Counted from the stretch's first letter, positions 8,318-16,501 are shown. The stretch is DNA of 20,299 bases from DASTQL01 sp035761805 (GCA_035761805.1 DASTQL010000080.1:1-20299); one strand, 5' to 3'. Numbers and translations: made by a program. The notes: generated by a model from the letters alone, not told the origin.

Positions 8318-8347
8318 GCGGCCCGCCCGTCCTGCAGGGCGGGCCGC
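8318..8347 (+). terminator. Perfect 11-bp stem-loop terminator
   Basis: GCGGCCCGCCC (8318-8328), an 8-nt loop, then the exact reverse complement GGGCGGGCCGC (8337-8347). It lies 20 nt after the stop of the 66-aa gene and 54 nt before the next start. There is no T-tract, which is common for actinobacterial terminators. Confidence 0.75.
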
Positions 8348-8401
8348 GCCCCCGGCACAGGCCGAAGTGCCCTCCGACGACCGACGGGACACACTGCGGT
8401 C

Positions 8402-9937
8402 ATGCCTGACATCAACGGCGGCGGCCGCCTCGTCCTGGTCACCGGGGCCACCGGCTACATCGGCGGCCGTCTCGTCCCTGAGCTGCTTCGAGCCGGCTAC
8501 CGGGTGCGCGCGGGCACCCGGACAGTCGGTAGCCTGCGCGACCACCCGTGGTTCGGCGAGGTGGAACCGGTGCAGGCCGACGTGCTCGATGCCGGACAGA
8601 TGCGGGCGGCGCTCGACGGGGTCGACGTCGCCTACTACCTGGTCCACGCGATCGGGGCCGGCGGGGACTTCGAGGGAACGGACCGGCGCGCGGCGCGGAT
8701 CTTCGGGACGGCGGCCCGCGAGGCAGGGGTCCGCCGGATCGTCTACCTGGGCGGGCTCCTGCCCGAGGACGAGAAGCTGTCCCGGCACCTGCGCAGCCGG
8801 GCCGAGGTCGGCGAGATCCTGCTGGCGAGCGGCGTGCCCACCGTCGTGCTGCAGGCAGCGATCATCATCGGCAGCGGCGGAGCTTCCTTCGAGATGCTGC
8901 GCTACCTCACCGAGCGGCTGCCGATGATGGTCACACCGACCTGGGTCGACACCCGGATCCAGCCGATCTCCATCCGCGACGTCCTCCACTACCTCGTCGC
9001 CGTGGCGTCCGTGCCCGACGAGCTCAACCGGACCTTCGACATCGGCGGGCCGGACGTGCTCACCTACCGCGACATGATGCAGCGCTACGCGCGGGTCGCC
9101 GGATTGCCGCGACGGCGCATCGTCCGCGTGCCGGTGCTCACCCCGCGGCTGTCCAGCCACTGGGTGGGGCTGGTGACGCCGGTGCCGGCCGGGATCGCGA
9201 AGCCGCTGGTCGAGAGCCTCCGCAACACCGTGGTCTGCGACGAGCACGACATCGCCGCTCACGTTCCCGACCCGCCGGGTGGGCTCACCGGCTTCGACCG
9301 GGCGGTGGAGCTGGCGCTCAAGCGGGTCCGGGACCACGACGTGGCCACGCACTGGTCCAATGCGGAGGTTCCGGGCGCGCCGAGCGACCCCCTGCCGACG
9401 GACCCGGACTGGGCGGGCGGCTCCCTCTACGTGGACGACCGCAGCTGCGTCGTGGACGCCAGCCCCGAGGCGCTGTGGAAGGTCATCGTGGGCATCGGAG
9501 GCCAGAACGGCTGGTATTCCTGGCCGCTGGCCTGGCGGGTCCGCGGACTGCTCGACCGGCTCTCGGGTGGCCCCGGTCTGCGGCGTGGTCGGCGGAGCCC
9601 CACCACCCTGTACACCGGCGACGCGGTCGACTGGTGGCGGGTCGAGGAGATCGACGAGGGGCGCCTGCTCCGCCTCCGAGCCGAGATGCGGGTGCCCGGG
9701 CTGGCCTGGCTGGATCTGTCGGTGCGGCGCGACGAACAGGGCCGTACCGTCTTCCGCCAGCGGGCGCTCTTCCACCCGCGCGGACTGGTCGGGCAGGCGT
9801 ACTGGTGGTCGGTCGCACCCTTCCACGACGTCGTCTTCGGCGGCATGCAGCGCAACATCACCCAGGCCGCCGAGGCCGCGGAAGCTGGTGCGGCCGGCGC
9901 GCCGGGCCGGGTCGGCGGGGCGCCGGTCGACGGGTGA
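8402..9937 (+). CDS. SDR-type NAD(P)-binding protein fused to a DUF2867 domain
   Basis: 511 aa. The N-terminal half is an atypical short-chain dehydrogenase/NmrA-like Rossmann domain, with the dinucleotide-binding motif TGATGYIGG at residues 14-22. The DVAYYLVHAIG and RRIVYLGGLLP strands and the late 'TFDIGGPDVLTYRDMMQRYA' region are typical of YbjT-like proteins. The C-terminal part, about 330-495, has the DUF2867 pattern (SPEALWKVIVGIGGQNGWYS ... WWSVAPFHDVVFGGMQRNI). This domain resembles START/polyketide-cyclase-like folds and may bind a lipid or other hydrophobic ligand (inference). The fusion is a known arrangement and the length is normal. The substrate is unknown. The start ATG lies 6 nt after CACACT, a -10-like hexamer, with no ribosome-binding site, so the transcript may be leaderless. 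Confidence 0.92.
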   Translation: MPDINGGGRLVLVTGATGYIGGRLVPELLRAGYRVRAGTRTVGSLRDHPWFGEVEPVQADVLDAGQMRAALDGVDVAYYLVHAIGAGGDFEGTDRRAARIFGTAAREAGVRRIVYLGGLLPEDEKLSRHLRSRAEVGEILLASGVPTVVLQAAIIIGSGGASFEMLRYLTERLPMMVTPTWVDTRIQPISIRDVLHYLVAVASVPDELNRTFDIGGPDVLTYRDMMQRYARVAGLPRRRIVRVPVLTPRLSSHWVGLVTPVPAGIAKPLVESLRNTVVCDEHDIAAHVPDPPGGLTGFDRAVELALKRVRDHDVATHWSNAEVPGAPSDPLPTDPDWAGGSLYVDDRSCVVDASPEALWKVIVGIGGQNGWYSWPLAWRVRGLLDRLSGGPGLRRGRRSPTTLYTGDAVDWWRVEEIDEGRLLRLRAEMRVPGLAWLDLSVRRDEQGRTVFRQRALFHPRGLVGQAYWWSVAPFHDVVFGGMQRNITQAAEAAEAGAAGAPGRVGGAPVDG

Positions 9938-10015
9938 CGTGCGGACGTCGCTGGGGCGATGGGTGCTGCGGCAGCCCTCGTGATCGGCCGTGCGGCTCGC
10001 GTCCCGGGTGGCGGG

Positions 10016-10031
10016 ACCGTGAGCTCACGGT
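10016..10031. repeat. 16-bp perfect palindrome upstream of ABC transporter operon
   Basis: ACCGTGAGCTCACGGT is a perfect palindrome without a spacer. It ends 32 nt before the predicted -35 box of the ABC operon and 78 nt after the stop of the SDR gene. Position and symmetry fit an operator for a dimeric regulator, possibly the XRE-type protein encoded as third gene of the operon (inference). Too little loop for a good terminator. Confidence 0.5.
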
Positions 10032-10063
10032 GATCTCATCGAAGCAGCCACGAGCGATAGCAG

Positions 10064-10092
10064 TTGTACGACGCATGTAGCAGGTCTACTAT
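10064..10092 (+). promoter_or_regulatory. Promoter of the ABC transporter operon
   Basis: The -35 TTGTAC (10064-10069) and -10 TACTAT (10087-10092) are separated by 17 nt, close to the housekeeping consensus. A small inverted repeat, GTAG-N5-CTAC (10078-10090), covers the end of the spacer and the -10 and could be a second operator. The ATPase gene then has the ribosome-binding site AGGAGTGA, 7 nt before ATG 10135. Confidence 0.65.
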
Positions 10093-10134
10093 CACCCTGA
10101 GACACCCGGAGCAGGGCGCAGGAGTGATGTCGCC

Positions 10135-11112
10135 ATGAGTGCCGAGACCGACACGCAGCCCTCCGCGACCGGGCCGGCAGCGGGGCGCGCCATGGGCGAG
10201 CGCGTGGTCGAGGTGCGCGACCTGCGGATGAGCTACGGCAGCCACCGGGTCCTGGACGGGGTCGACCTGGACGTGCACAGCGGGGAGGTGGTCTGCCTCC
10301 TCGGACCCAACGGCGCGGGCAAGACCACGACCATCGAGGTGCTCGAAGGGTTCCGGGTCCGTTCGGCCGGGAACGTCCGGGTCCTCGGCGTCGACCCCGC
10401 GGAAGCGGACGAGGACTGGCGGGCGCGGGTCGGGGTCGTCCTCCAGTCGTGGCGAGACCACGCCCGGTGGACGCCACGCCGGTTGCTCGAGCACCTCGGC
10501 GGCTTCTACCGTCCCTACTCCACGCCGGGACGACCCCGGCCGTACCAGGTCGACGAGCTGCTGGGCACGGTCGGCCTGGAGGAGAGCGCCGACCAGAAGA
10601 TCAACACGCTGTCGGGGGGTCAGCGGCGCCGGCTCGACGTCGCGGTCGGCATCGTCGGCCGTCCGGAGCTGCTCTTCCTCGACGAGCCGACCGCCGGCTT
10701 CGACCCGCACGCGCGGCGCGAGTTCCACGACCTCGTGCACCGGCTGTCGGACCTCGAGGGCACCAGCATCCTGCTCACCACCCACGACCTGGCCGAGGCC
10801 GAACGCCTCGCCGACCGGATCCTGATCCTGGCAGGGGGACGCATCGTCGCCGACGGGAGCGCCGATGCGCTGGCGCGCCAGGTCGCCGGCGACGCGGAGG
10901 TGCGGTGGGCCCGGGCCGGCGAACACTTCGTCCACGCGACCCCCGACGCCACGCGATTCGTCCGCTCGCTGCTCACGCAGTATGGCGACGAGGTGGCCGA
11001 GCTCGAGGTGCGCCGCGCCAACCTGGAGGACACCTACCTCGCCATGGTCCAGCAGTTCGAGACCGGTGACGTCGACCGGGCGGCCATCGCCTTCGGGGAG
11101 GTCGCGCGATGA
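10135..11112 (+). CDS. ABC transporter ATP-binding protein (ABC-2/DrrA type)
   Basis: 325 aa ATPase subunit that powers export by the permease encoded next. Walker A GPNGAGKT is at residues 57-64, the ABC signature LSGGQ at 159-163, Walker B LLFLDEP at 179-185, and the H-loop His217 in TTHDLAEAE. A C-terminal extension after about residue 240 is typical of DrrA-like multidrug or antibiotic-resistance ATPases. The ATG at 10135 has a good ribosome-binding site; ATG 10192 (MGERVVEV) would lie closer to the conserved domain but lacks such support. The 3' end overlaps the permease start by 4 nt (ATGA). The exported substrate is unknown. Confidence 0.95.
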   Translation: MSAETDTQPSATGPAAGRAMGERVVEVRDLRMSYGSHRVLDGVDLDVHSGEVVCLLGPNGAGKTTTIEVLEGFRVRSAGNVRVLGVDPAEADEDWRARVGVVLQSWRDHARWTPRRLLEHLGGFYRPYSTPGRPRPYQVDELLGTVGLEESADQKINTLSGGQRRRLDVAVGIVGRPELLFLDEPTAGFDPHARREFHDLVHRLSDLEGTSILLTTHDLAEAERLADRILILAGGRIVADGSADALARQVAGDAEVRWARAGEHFVHATPDATRFVRSLLTQYGDEVAELEVRRANLEDTYLAMVQQFETGDVDRAAIAFGEVAR

Positions 11113-11963
11113 ACACCACGCTGCACGCCGTGCGCCTGGGCACCCGCCGAGGCTGGACCGAGTTCCTGCTGAGCCTGCGCAGCCCCCAGGACCAGGGCTT
11201 CTACGTCTTCGTCGGCCTCGGGACGCTCGGCTACCTGTGGCTCAACCGCGACGCCGAGGTGGAGGGCACGTCGCTGCTGCTCCCCAGCGTTGCCCTGCCC
11301 AGCATCCTCGGTGCCCTGCTCGCCTTCGGCGTCGTCATCGGGCCGGCCTACGCCCTCGCGATGGAACGGGAGGACGGCACGCTCCTCCGGCTCAAGGCCG
11401 TGCCGCACGGCATCCGTGCCTACGTGACCGGCCAGCTGCTCCTCCACTCCCTCGGCCTCCTGCCGATGCTCGCGGTGATCATGGTCCCGAGCGTCTTCCT
11501 CTTCGACGACGTCACGCCCCACGACGCGTCGGGATGGCTGACCTTCGCGTGGGTGGTCGGCCTCGGGATGCTGGCCACGCTCCCCCTCGGGATGATCCTC
11601 GGCTCGGTCGTGCCGAGCACGCAGAAGGTCGGCACCTGGGGGATGCTCCCGGTCCTCGTCGTCACCGCGATCTCCGGGATCTTCTTCCCGGTGCAGGCGC
11701 TCTGGGGATGGGTCCAGGCCGTCGCCCAGGTCCTGCCGGTGTACTGGATCGGCCTGGGGCTGCGCTCGGCGTTCCTCCCCGACGCCGCCGCCGCGGTGGA
11801 GCTCGGCGGCTCCTGGCGTACGGGGCAGACGGTCCTCGTCCTCGGCGCCTGGGCCGTCGTCGGCTGGCTCGTCACGCCGGTCGTGCTGCGCCGGATGGCC
11901 CGGCGGCAGTCCGGGTCGGTCGTCGAGCAGGCCCGTCAGAACGCCCTGCAGTGGGTGCGCTGA
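11109..11963 (+). CDS. ABC-2 type transporter permease
   Basis: 284 aa with about six hydrophobic segments: FYVFVGLGTLGYLWL, SILGALLAFGVVIGPAYALA, LLLHSLGLLPMLAVIMV, LTFAWVVGLGMLATLPLGMI, MLPVLVVTAISGIFFPV and VLVLGAWAVVGWLVTPVVL. This, with the 'EREDGTLLRLKAVP' loop after the second segment, fits ABC-2 export permeases. The start overlaps the ATPase stop (ATGA, 11109-11112), so the two subunits should be made in fixed ratio and form one membrane complex. Exporter function is likely; the substrate cannot be told. Confidence 0.92.
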   Translation: MNTTLHAVRLGTRRGWTEFLLSLRSPQDQGFYVFVGLGTLGYLWLNRDAEVEGTSLLLPSVALPSILGALLAFGVVIGPAYALAMEREDGTLLRLKAVPHGIRAYVTGQLLLHSLGLLPMLAVIMVPSVFLFDDVTPHDASGWLTFAWVVGLGMLATLPLGMILGSVVPSTQKVGTWGMLPVLVVTAISGIFFPVQALWGWVQAVAQVLPVYWIGLGLRSAFLPDAAAAVELGGSWRTGQTVLVLGAWAVVGWLVTPVVLRRMARRQSGSVVEQARQNALQWVR

Positions 11964-11965
11964 CG

Positions 11966-12208
11966 GTGCCCGGCGACGCCGTCTACAACCGGATCGCGCT
12001 GCTGCGCGCCGAGCAGGGCGTCACGCGCCGCCGGCTCGCCGACGAGCTGGGCGTGCACTACCAGACGATCGGCTACCTGGAGCGCGGTGAGTACAACCCC
12101 AGCCTCCACCTGGCGCTGCGGATCGCGGAGTTCTTCGGCCTCCCGGTCGAGGTGATCTTCTCCACCCGGCCGTTCCCCCGGATCAGCGACGACCAGCGCA
12201 CCGCCTGA
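11966..12208 (+). CDS. Small XRE-family helix-turn-helix regulator
   Basis: 80 aa, nearly all of it one HTH domain: 'YNRIALLRAEQGVTRRRLAD' near residues 7-26, 'ELGVHYQTIGYLERGEYNPS' as the recognition region, then 'LRIAEFFGLPVEVIFS'. This form, with YQTIGYLERGEYNPSL, is a well-known minimal XRE/YgzD-like group often found next to ABC-2 exporters. GTG 11966 lies 2 nt after the permease stop; GTG 11951, in the same frame and overlapping the permease, is an alternative. Neither has a strong ribosome-binding site, so coupling is likely. It probably controls its own operon; the palindrome at 10016-10031 is a candidate target. Only 13 nt separate its stop from that of the converging amylosucrase gene, with no clear terminator between. 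Confidence 0.88.
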   Translation: MPGDAVYNRIALLRAEQGVTRRRLADELGVHYQTIGYLERGEYNPSLHLALRIAEFFGLPVEVIFSTRPFPRISDDQRTA

Positions 12209-12221
12209 ACCCCGGGGCTCG

Positions 12222-14159
12222 TCAGCCGGAGGTCAACCACCAGGCCCCGTACGGCGGGAGCCAGAGGTTGCCGTCGCCGCCCGGCTCCACCACGTGGCCG
12301 CCCAGCCGGTCCACCGGCCGCTCCAGCGCGAGCGCCGCGACCGCATGGGCCGGGTAGGGCCGCCACGACTCCGTGACGTTGTAGAGGGCCAGGAAGGCAC
12401 CGACCGGGTGCCGCCGGAGCACCGGCAGCACGCCGGGGTCGCGAACCTCCGCCACCTCCGAGCGTACGGAGGCGTGCAGGTGCGGCAAGGAGGCCCGCAC
12501 CCGAGCGAGGTGGCGGACGCCCGCCCAGACCATGCCCTCCACCGTCGACGGGTCGTCGTGGCGGGCGGTGGCATCCCATGGCATGCGCGGCCGGTGCACC
12601 CAGCGGTTGTCGTCGGCGTGGGCCGGCTCATCGGCCCAGTGCTCGTCGTTGCGCAGGGCGATCTCGTCGCCCATCCACAGCACAGGAACCCCGCCCCAAC
12701 CCACGACGACGGCATGCGCGAGCAGGATCCGCCCGACTGCCAGGTCGAGCCGGGCCGGGTCGCCCGACTCCAGGGCCGCGTCCAGCCCCGCGAGCGAGGC
12801 GGTCATCCCGCTGATCCGGCGGTCCCGGGTCACGGGGTTCTCCTGGAACACCAGGCCTCGCGCGTGCGACCCGGGGAAGAGACCGGCGTAGTAGTCGGAC
12901 AGGAAGGCTCGGTGCTCGAACCCCGAGATCCCCGCCGCCGTGGCGTCCCCGTCGTCGATCGCCCAGCCGATGTCGTCGTGGCACCGCACGTACGTGATCC
13001 AGGCCGTCGTCGACGGGCGGGCCGGGAAGCGGCCCAGGGCGACCGCGGTGAGCCGCACGTCGCGGCTCGCCAGCATCGACCAGATCTGCACCATCAGGCT
13101 GTTGTGGTACGCCAGGTCGCTGACCTTGCCGTGGTGCGCGCCCCGGCCGAGATAGGCGATGAGGTCGGACGGCCCCACGATCGCCTCGGCCTTGAAGACG
13201 ACGGCCGGGCAGGCCATCCGGACCACTGCCCGCAGGGCCTGCACCAGCGCGTGGACCTCCGGCTGGTTCTGGCAGTTGGTGCCGACCCGCTTCCAGAGGA
13301 AGGCGATGGCGTCCAGCCGCAGCACCTCGACCCCGAGGTTGGCGAGGAAGCAGATGACGTCGGCGTAGTCGCAGAACACGTCCGGGTTGGACCAGTCCAC
13401 GTCCCACTGCCACGAGTTGAACGTCGTCCACACCCACGCCCCGACGTCGTCGTCCCAGGTGAAGTTGCCCGGTGCGAAGTCCGGGAAGACCTCGGGCAGC
13501 GTCCGTTCGTAGGCGTCGGGGCCCTCCGGCCCGCTGCGGTCCGGGAAGAGCCGGAAGTACGCGCGGTAGCGCTCGTCCCCCGCCCGGGCCGCCACCGCCC
13601 ACGGGTGCTCGCGCGCGACGTGGTTGAGCACCAGGTCGAGGCACAGGCTGATGCCGGCGTCCCGCAGTGCGGTCGCCAGCTTCCGCAGGTCCTCGACGTC
13701 GCCCAGGTCGGGGCGCACGCTGCGGTAGTCGGCCACCGCGTAGCCGCCGTCGTTGGGCCCCTCCCTGGGCCGTAGCAGGGGCATCAGGTGCAGGTAGGTG
13801 ACCCCGAGCTCCTCGAGGTACGGGATGTGCTGCCGGACCCCGGCCAGGTCGCCCGCGAAGCGGTCGGCGTACGCGGCGTAGCCGAGCATCCGGGGGTGCT
13901 GGAACCAGTCCGGCTCGAGCGAGCGGCGCTGGTCCAATCGCTTGAGCTCGGGGGCCCGGTCGGCGTAGGCGGCAGCCGCCAGCCGGACGACCCGCTCGAC
14001 CAGGGGGGCCACCTGCTCGGACGGGTAGACAGCGGCGAAGCCGTCGAGCAGGTCCTCGTACCAGCGGTCCACGCGCAGGGCGAACAGCTCCTGCTCGTGC
14101 GCGGGCAAGGTGACGAGGACCTCGCCGGCCTCTCGCTGCAGCGCCTCCGGGGCGGCCAT
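12222..14159 (-). CDS. Amylosucrase (GH13 family sucrose-cleaving glucosyltransferase)
   Basis: 645 aa, matching amylosucrases (~630-650 aa). These transfer glucose from sucrose to an alpha-1,4-glucan and release fructose. All four GH13 motifs are present: LDLVLNH (174-180); RLDAIAFLWK with nucleophile Asp283; VFKAEAIVG with acid/base Glu325; and YVRCHDDIGW with Asp395. These numbers and the sequences around them (LDAIAFLWKRVGTNCQNQP, HDDIGWAIDD, GDEIALRNDEHW) closely follow the Neisseria enzyme from memory. The helical N-terminal domain (~1-90) special to amylosucrases is present. No signal peptide. The ATG has GAGG 6 nt upstream and starts 10 nt after the osmC stop, so both genes are probably one operon. 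Sucrose hydrolysis or trehalulose/turanose formation is a possible side activity. Confidence 0.92.
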   Translation of the reverse strand: MAAPEALQREAGEVLVTLPAHEQELFALRVDRWYEDLLDGFAAVYPSEQVAPLVERVVRLAAAAYADRAPELKRLDQRRSLEPDWFQHPRMLGYAAYADRFAGDLAGVRQHIPYLEELGVTYLHLMPLLRPREGPNDGGYAVADYRSVRPDLGDVEDLRKLATALRDAGISLCLDLVLNHVAREHPWAVAARAGDERYRAYFRLFPDRSGPEGPDAYERTLPEVFPDFAPGNFTWDDDVGAWVWTTFNSWQWDVDWSNPDVFCDYADVICFLANLGVEVLRLDAIAFLWKRVGTNCQNQPEVHALVQALRAVVRMACPAVVFKAEAIVGPSDLIAYLGRGAHHGKVSDLAYHNSLMVQIWSMLASRDVRLTAVALGRFPARPSTTAWITYVRCHDDIGWAIDDGDATAAGISGFEHRAFLSDYYAGLFPGSHARGLVFQENPVTRDRRISGMTASLAGLDAALESGDPARLDLAVGRILLAHAVVVGWGGVPVLWMGDEIALRNDEHWADEPAHADDNRWVHRPRMPWDATARHDDPSTVEGMVWAGVRHLARVRASLPHLHASVRSEVAEVRDPGVLPVLRRHPVGAFLALYNVTESWRPYPAHAVAALALERPVDRLGGHVVEPGGDGNLWLPPYGAWWLTSG

Positions 14160-14169
14160 CCCGGCCTCG

Positions 14170-14595
14170 TCAGGCGAGCGAGGCGTCCACGGTGATCGTC
14201 GTACCGGACAGGGCCATGCTCACCGGGCAACCCTGCTCGGCGGTGGCGGCGGCCTCGGCGAATTGCTCGGCGGACAGACCAGGAACGTCGGCCCGCACCA
14301 CCAGATGGACGCCGGTGATGCCAGTCCCCGGCTGGAAGGTGACTTCGGCGCGGGTGTCCACCGCGGAGGGTGGCGACCCGGCCTTGGTCAGCGCGAGCGC
14401 AAGGGACATCGAGAAGCACGCGGAATGCGCGGCCGCAATGAGCTCCTCCGGTGAGGTCTTGCCGCCCGGCTCCTCGGTTCGCGCGGGCCACGTGACGTCG
14501 TAGGTGCCCAGCCCGGACGACTCGAGCGTCGTCCGCCCGGCCCCCTCGGTCAGCGAGCCCTCCCAGTGCGTCGACGCGGTGCGGGTGGCGGTCAT
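14170..14595 (-). CDS. OsmC-family peroxiredoxin-like protein
   Basis: 141 aa. OsmC/Ohr proteins reduce organic hydroperoxides with two cysteines. Both are seen: Cys60 in SPEELIAAAHSACFSM and Cys123 in EQGCPVSMAL; the partner residues Arg21 and Glu50/Glu51 are in place. The 'GKTSPEELIAAAHSACFSM' stretch favours the OsmC over the Ohr branch. The start ATG 14595 is chosen because GGAGGT lies 9 nt upstream; an upstream in-frame start at 14643 lacks such a site and adds a non-conserved 16-residue tail. It is divergent from glbO across 67 nt and precedes amylosucrase by 10 nt. Cytoplasmic; a role in oxidative or osmotic stress is known for the family. Confidence 0.92.
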   Translation of the reverse strand: MTATRTASTHWEGSLTEGAGRTTLESSGLGTYDVTWPARTEEPGGKTSPEELIAAAHSACFSMSLALALTKAGSPPSAVDTRAEVTFQPGTGITGVHLVVRADVPGLSAEQFAEAAATAEQGCPVSMALSGTTITVDASLA

Positions 14596-14662
14596 CGAAG
14601 TCGTACCTCCGTCTGCGGTGGGCGTGGGTCGGTGCGCTCCCATCCTTGCGACAATGGGGCCC

Positions 14663-15061
14663 GTGAGCCAGCCCGAGACCGAGCAGCAGACGTTCTACGA
14701 CGCCGTGGGCGGGCACGAGACCTTCGTCCGCCTCGTGCACCGCTTCTACCAGGGCGTCGCCGGCGACGAGCTGCTGCGGCCGCTCTACCCCGAGGAGGAC
14801 CTCGGTGGCGCCGAGCAACGCCTGCGGATGTTCCTCGAGCAGTACTGGGGCGGGCCCACGACCTACTCCGAGCAGCGGGGGCACCCGCGGCTGCGCATGC
14901 GCCACGCGCCCTTCAAGGTCAACCCAGCCGCCCGCGACCGTTGGCTCGCGCACATGCGCGTGGCGGTCGACGAGCTCGGGCTCCCGCCCCCGTACGAGGT
15001 GATGCTCTGGGACTACCTCGAGCGGGCGGCCCACTCCATGGTCAACACCTTCGAGGACTGA
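14663..15061 (+). CDS. glbO: Group II truncated haemoglobin (GlbO type)
   Basis: 132 aa haem protein that binds O2 and other small ligands; GlbO of mycobacteria is linked to aerobic respiration and to defence against oxidants. The central stretch (RLRMFLEQYWGG, PTTYSEQRGHPRLRMRHAPF) is nearly identical to Mycobacterium GlbO from memory. Expected haem-pocket residues are present: Tyr29 (B10), Tyr42 (CD1), proximal His81 (F8) and Trp94 (G8, thirteen residues after F8 as in GlbO). Start: GTG 14663 lies 7 nt after GACAAT, a -10-like hexamer, with no ribosome-binding site, so the message may be leaderless. ATG 14654 in the same frame is the alternative. The gene ends 3 nt before the guaB1 ATG. Confidence 0.93.
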   Translation: MSQPETEQQTFYDAVGGHETFVRLVHRFYQGVAGDELLRPLYPEEDLGGAEQRLRMFLEQYWGGPTTYSEQRGHPRLRMRHAPFKVNPAARDRWLAHMRVAVDELGLPPPYEVMLWDYLERAAHSMVNTFED

Positions 15062-15064
15062 GCC

Positions 15065-16501
15065 ATGCGCTTCCTGGACGGCCACGCGCCCACGGTGGAC
15101 CTGACCTACGACGACGTGTTCATGGTCCCGCGGCGCTCGTCCGTGGAGTCCCGCTTCGACGTGGACCTGGCCACGGCCGACGGCTCGGGCACCACGCTGC
15201 CGGTCGTCGTCGCCAACATGACGGCGGTGTCCGGGCGCCGGATGGCCGAGACCGTCGCTCGCCGCGGGGCGATCGCGGTGATCCCGCAGGACATCCCCGT
15301 CGGCGTGGTCGCCGACGTCGTGTCGTGGGTCAAGACCCGCGACCTGGTCTACGAGACGCCGATCACCGTCGACCGGCACGAGACCGTCTCGGCCGTGCTC
15401 GCGCTCATGCCGAAGCGCGCCCACGGCGCGGCCGTCGTCGTCCACGACGGGCGACCCGTGGGCGTGGTCGCCGAGGCCGACTGCGTGGGTGCCGACCGGT
15501 TCGCGCAGGTGGAGCGGCTGATGTCGACGGACCTGCTCACCGTCCCCGTCGGCACCTCCCCTCGCCAGGCGTACGAGGTCATGCACGTCTCCCGCCGGCG
15601 GCTCGCTCCGGTCGTCGACGGCTCCGGGCGGCTGGTCGGCGTCCTCACCCGTACGGGAGCCCTGCGGTCCACCATCTACCGGCCGGCCGTCGACGCGGCG
15701 GGGCGGCTACGCGTCGGGGCGGCGGTCGGCGTGACGGGCGACGTCAAGCGCAAGGTGGCAGCGCTGCTCGAAGCCGGCATCGACGTGCTCGTCGTCGACA
15801 CCGCGCACGGCCACCAGGACAAGATGATCGCCGCCCTCGGGGCGGTCAGGGCGGTGGGCAGCGACGTCCCGGTCGTCGCCGGCAACGTGGTCACGGCCGA
15901 GGGCGTGCGCGACCTCGTCGACGCCGGGGCCGACATCGTCAAGGTCGGCGTCGGCCCGGGCGCGATGTGCACCACCCGGATGATGACGGGTGTCGGCCGA
16001 CCGCAGTTCTCTGCCGTGCACGAGTGCGCGACCGAGGCTCGGCGGCTGGGTCGCCACGTGTGGGCCGACGGCGGCGTCCGGCATCCGCGCGACGTCGCCC
16101 TGGCCCTGGCCGCAGGTGCCTCCAACGTGATGATCGGATCGTGGTTCGCCGGCACCTTCGAGTCCCCGGGAGACGTCCAGCACGACGCCGACGGCCGGAT
16201 GTACAAGGAGAGCTTCGGCATGGCGTCCGCGCGCGCCGTGATGCACCGGACCACCGCCGACACGCCGTTCGAGCGCGCCCGCAAGGCCCTGTACGAGGAG
16301 GGCATCTCCTCCGGCCGCATGTATCTCGACCCCGTACGGCCGGGGGTGGAGGACCTGCTCGACACCATCGCGTCCGGGGTCCGCAGCGCGTGCACCTACA
16401 CCGGCGCGGCCACGCTCGAGGAGTTCCACGAGCGGGCGGTCGTGGGCCTGCAGGAGGCCTCGGGCTTCGCCGAGGGTCGCCCGCAGGACTCGTCCTGGTG
16501 A
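15065..16501 (+). CDS. guaB1: GuaB1-family IMP dehydrogenase-related protein (probable GMP reductase)
   Basis: 478 aa IMPDH/GMPR-family barrel with an inserted CBS pair (about residues 93-205). The catalytic Cys302 is in VGVGPGAMCTTRMMTGVGRP, the NAD(P) loop is VVDTAHGH (243-250), and the phosphate-binding strand is WADGGVRHPRDVALALAAGA. The usual IMPDH N-terminus (LTYDDVxxxP) is seen as LTYDDVFMVPRRSS. Actinobacteria carry several guaB paralogues; the GuaB1 group has been reported to work as an NADPH-dependent GMP reductase controlled through its CBS domains. That assignment follows family knowledge, not a residue unique to this sequence. GAGGA lies 7 nt before the ATG, inside the end of glbO. 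The 3-nt gap suggests tight coupling with the haemoglobin gene. Confidence 0.92.
   Translation: MRFLDGHAPTVDLTYDDVFMVPRRSSVESRFDVDLATADGSGTTLPVVVANMTAVSGRRMAETVARRGAIAVIPQDIPVGVVADVVSWVKTRDLVYETPITVDRHETVSAVLALMPKRAHGAAVVVHDGRPVGVVAEADCVGADRFAQVERLMSTDLLTVPVGTSPRQAYEVMHVSRRRLAPVVDGSGRLVGVLTRTGALRSTIYRPAVDAAGRLRVGAAVGVTGDVKRKVAALLEAGIDVLVVDTAHGHQDKMIAALGAVRAVGSDVPVVAGNVVTAEGVRDLVDAGADIVKVGVGPGAMCTTRMMTGVGRPQFSAVHECATEARRLGRHVWADGGVRHPRDVALALAAGASNVMIGSWFAGTFESPGDVQHDADGRMYKESFGMASARAVMHRTTADTPFERARKALYEEGISSGRMYLDPVRPGVEDLLDTIASGVRSACTYTGAATLEEFHERAVVGLQEASGFAEGRPQDSSW

Noticed and set aside
9961..9977. Short hairpin GGGTGCTG-CG-GCAGCCC after the SDR gene
   Set aside because: The loop is tiny and the stem has a bulge; too weak to call a terminator.
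12294..13775. 493-aa plus-strand ORF opposite amylosucrase
   Set aside because: Shadow of the amylosucrase gene, whose four GH13 motifs are all on the minus strand.
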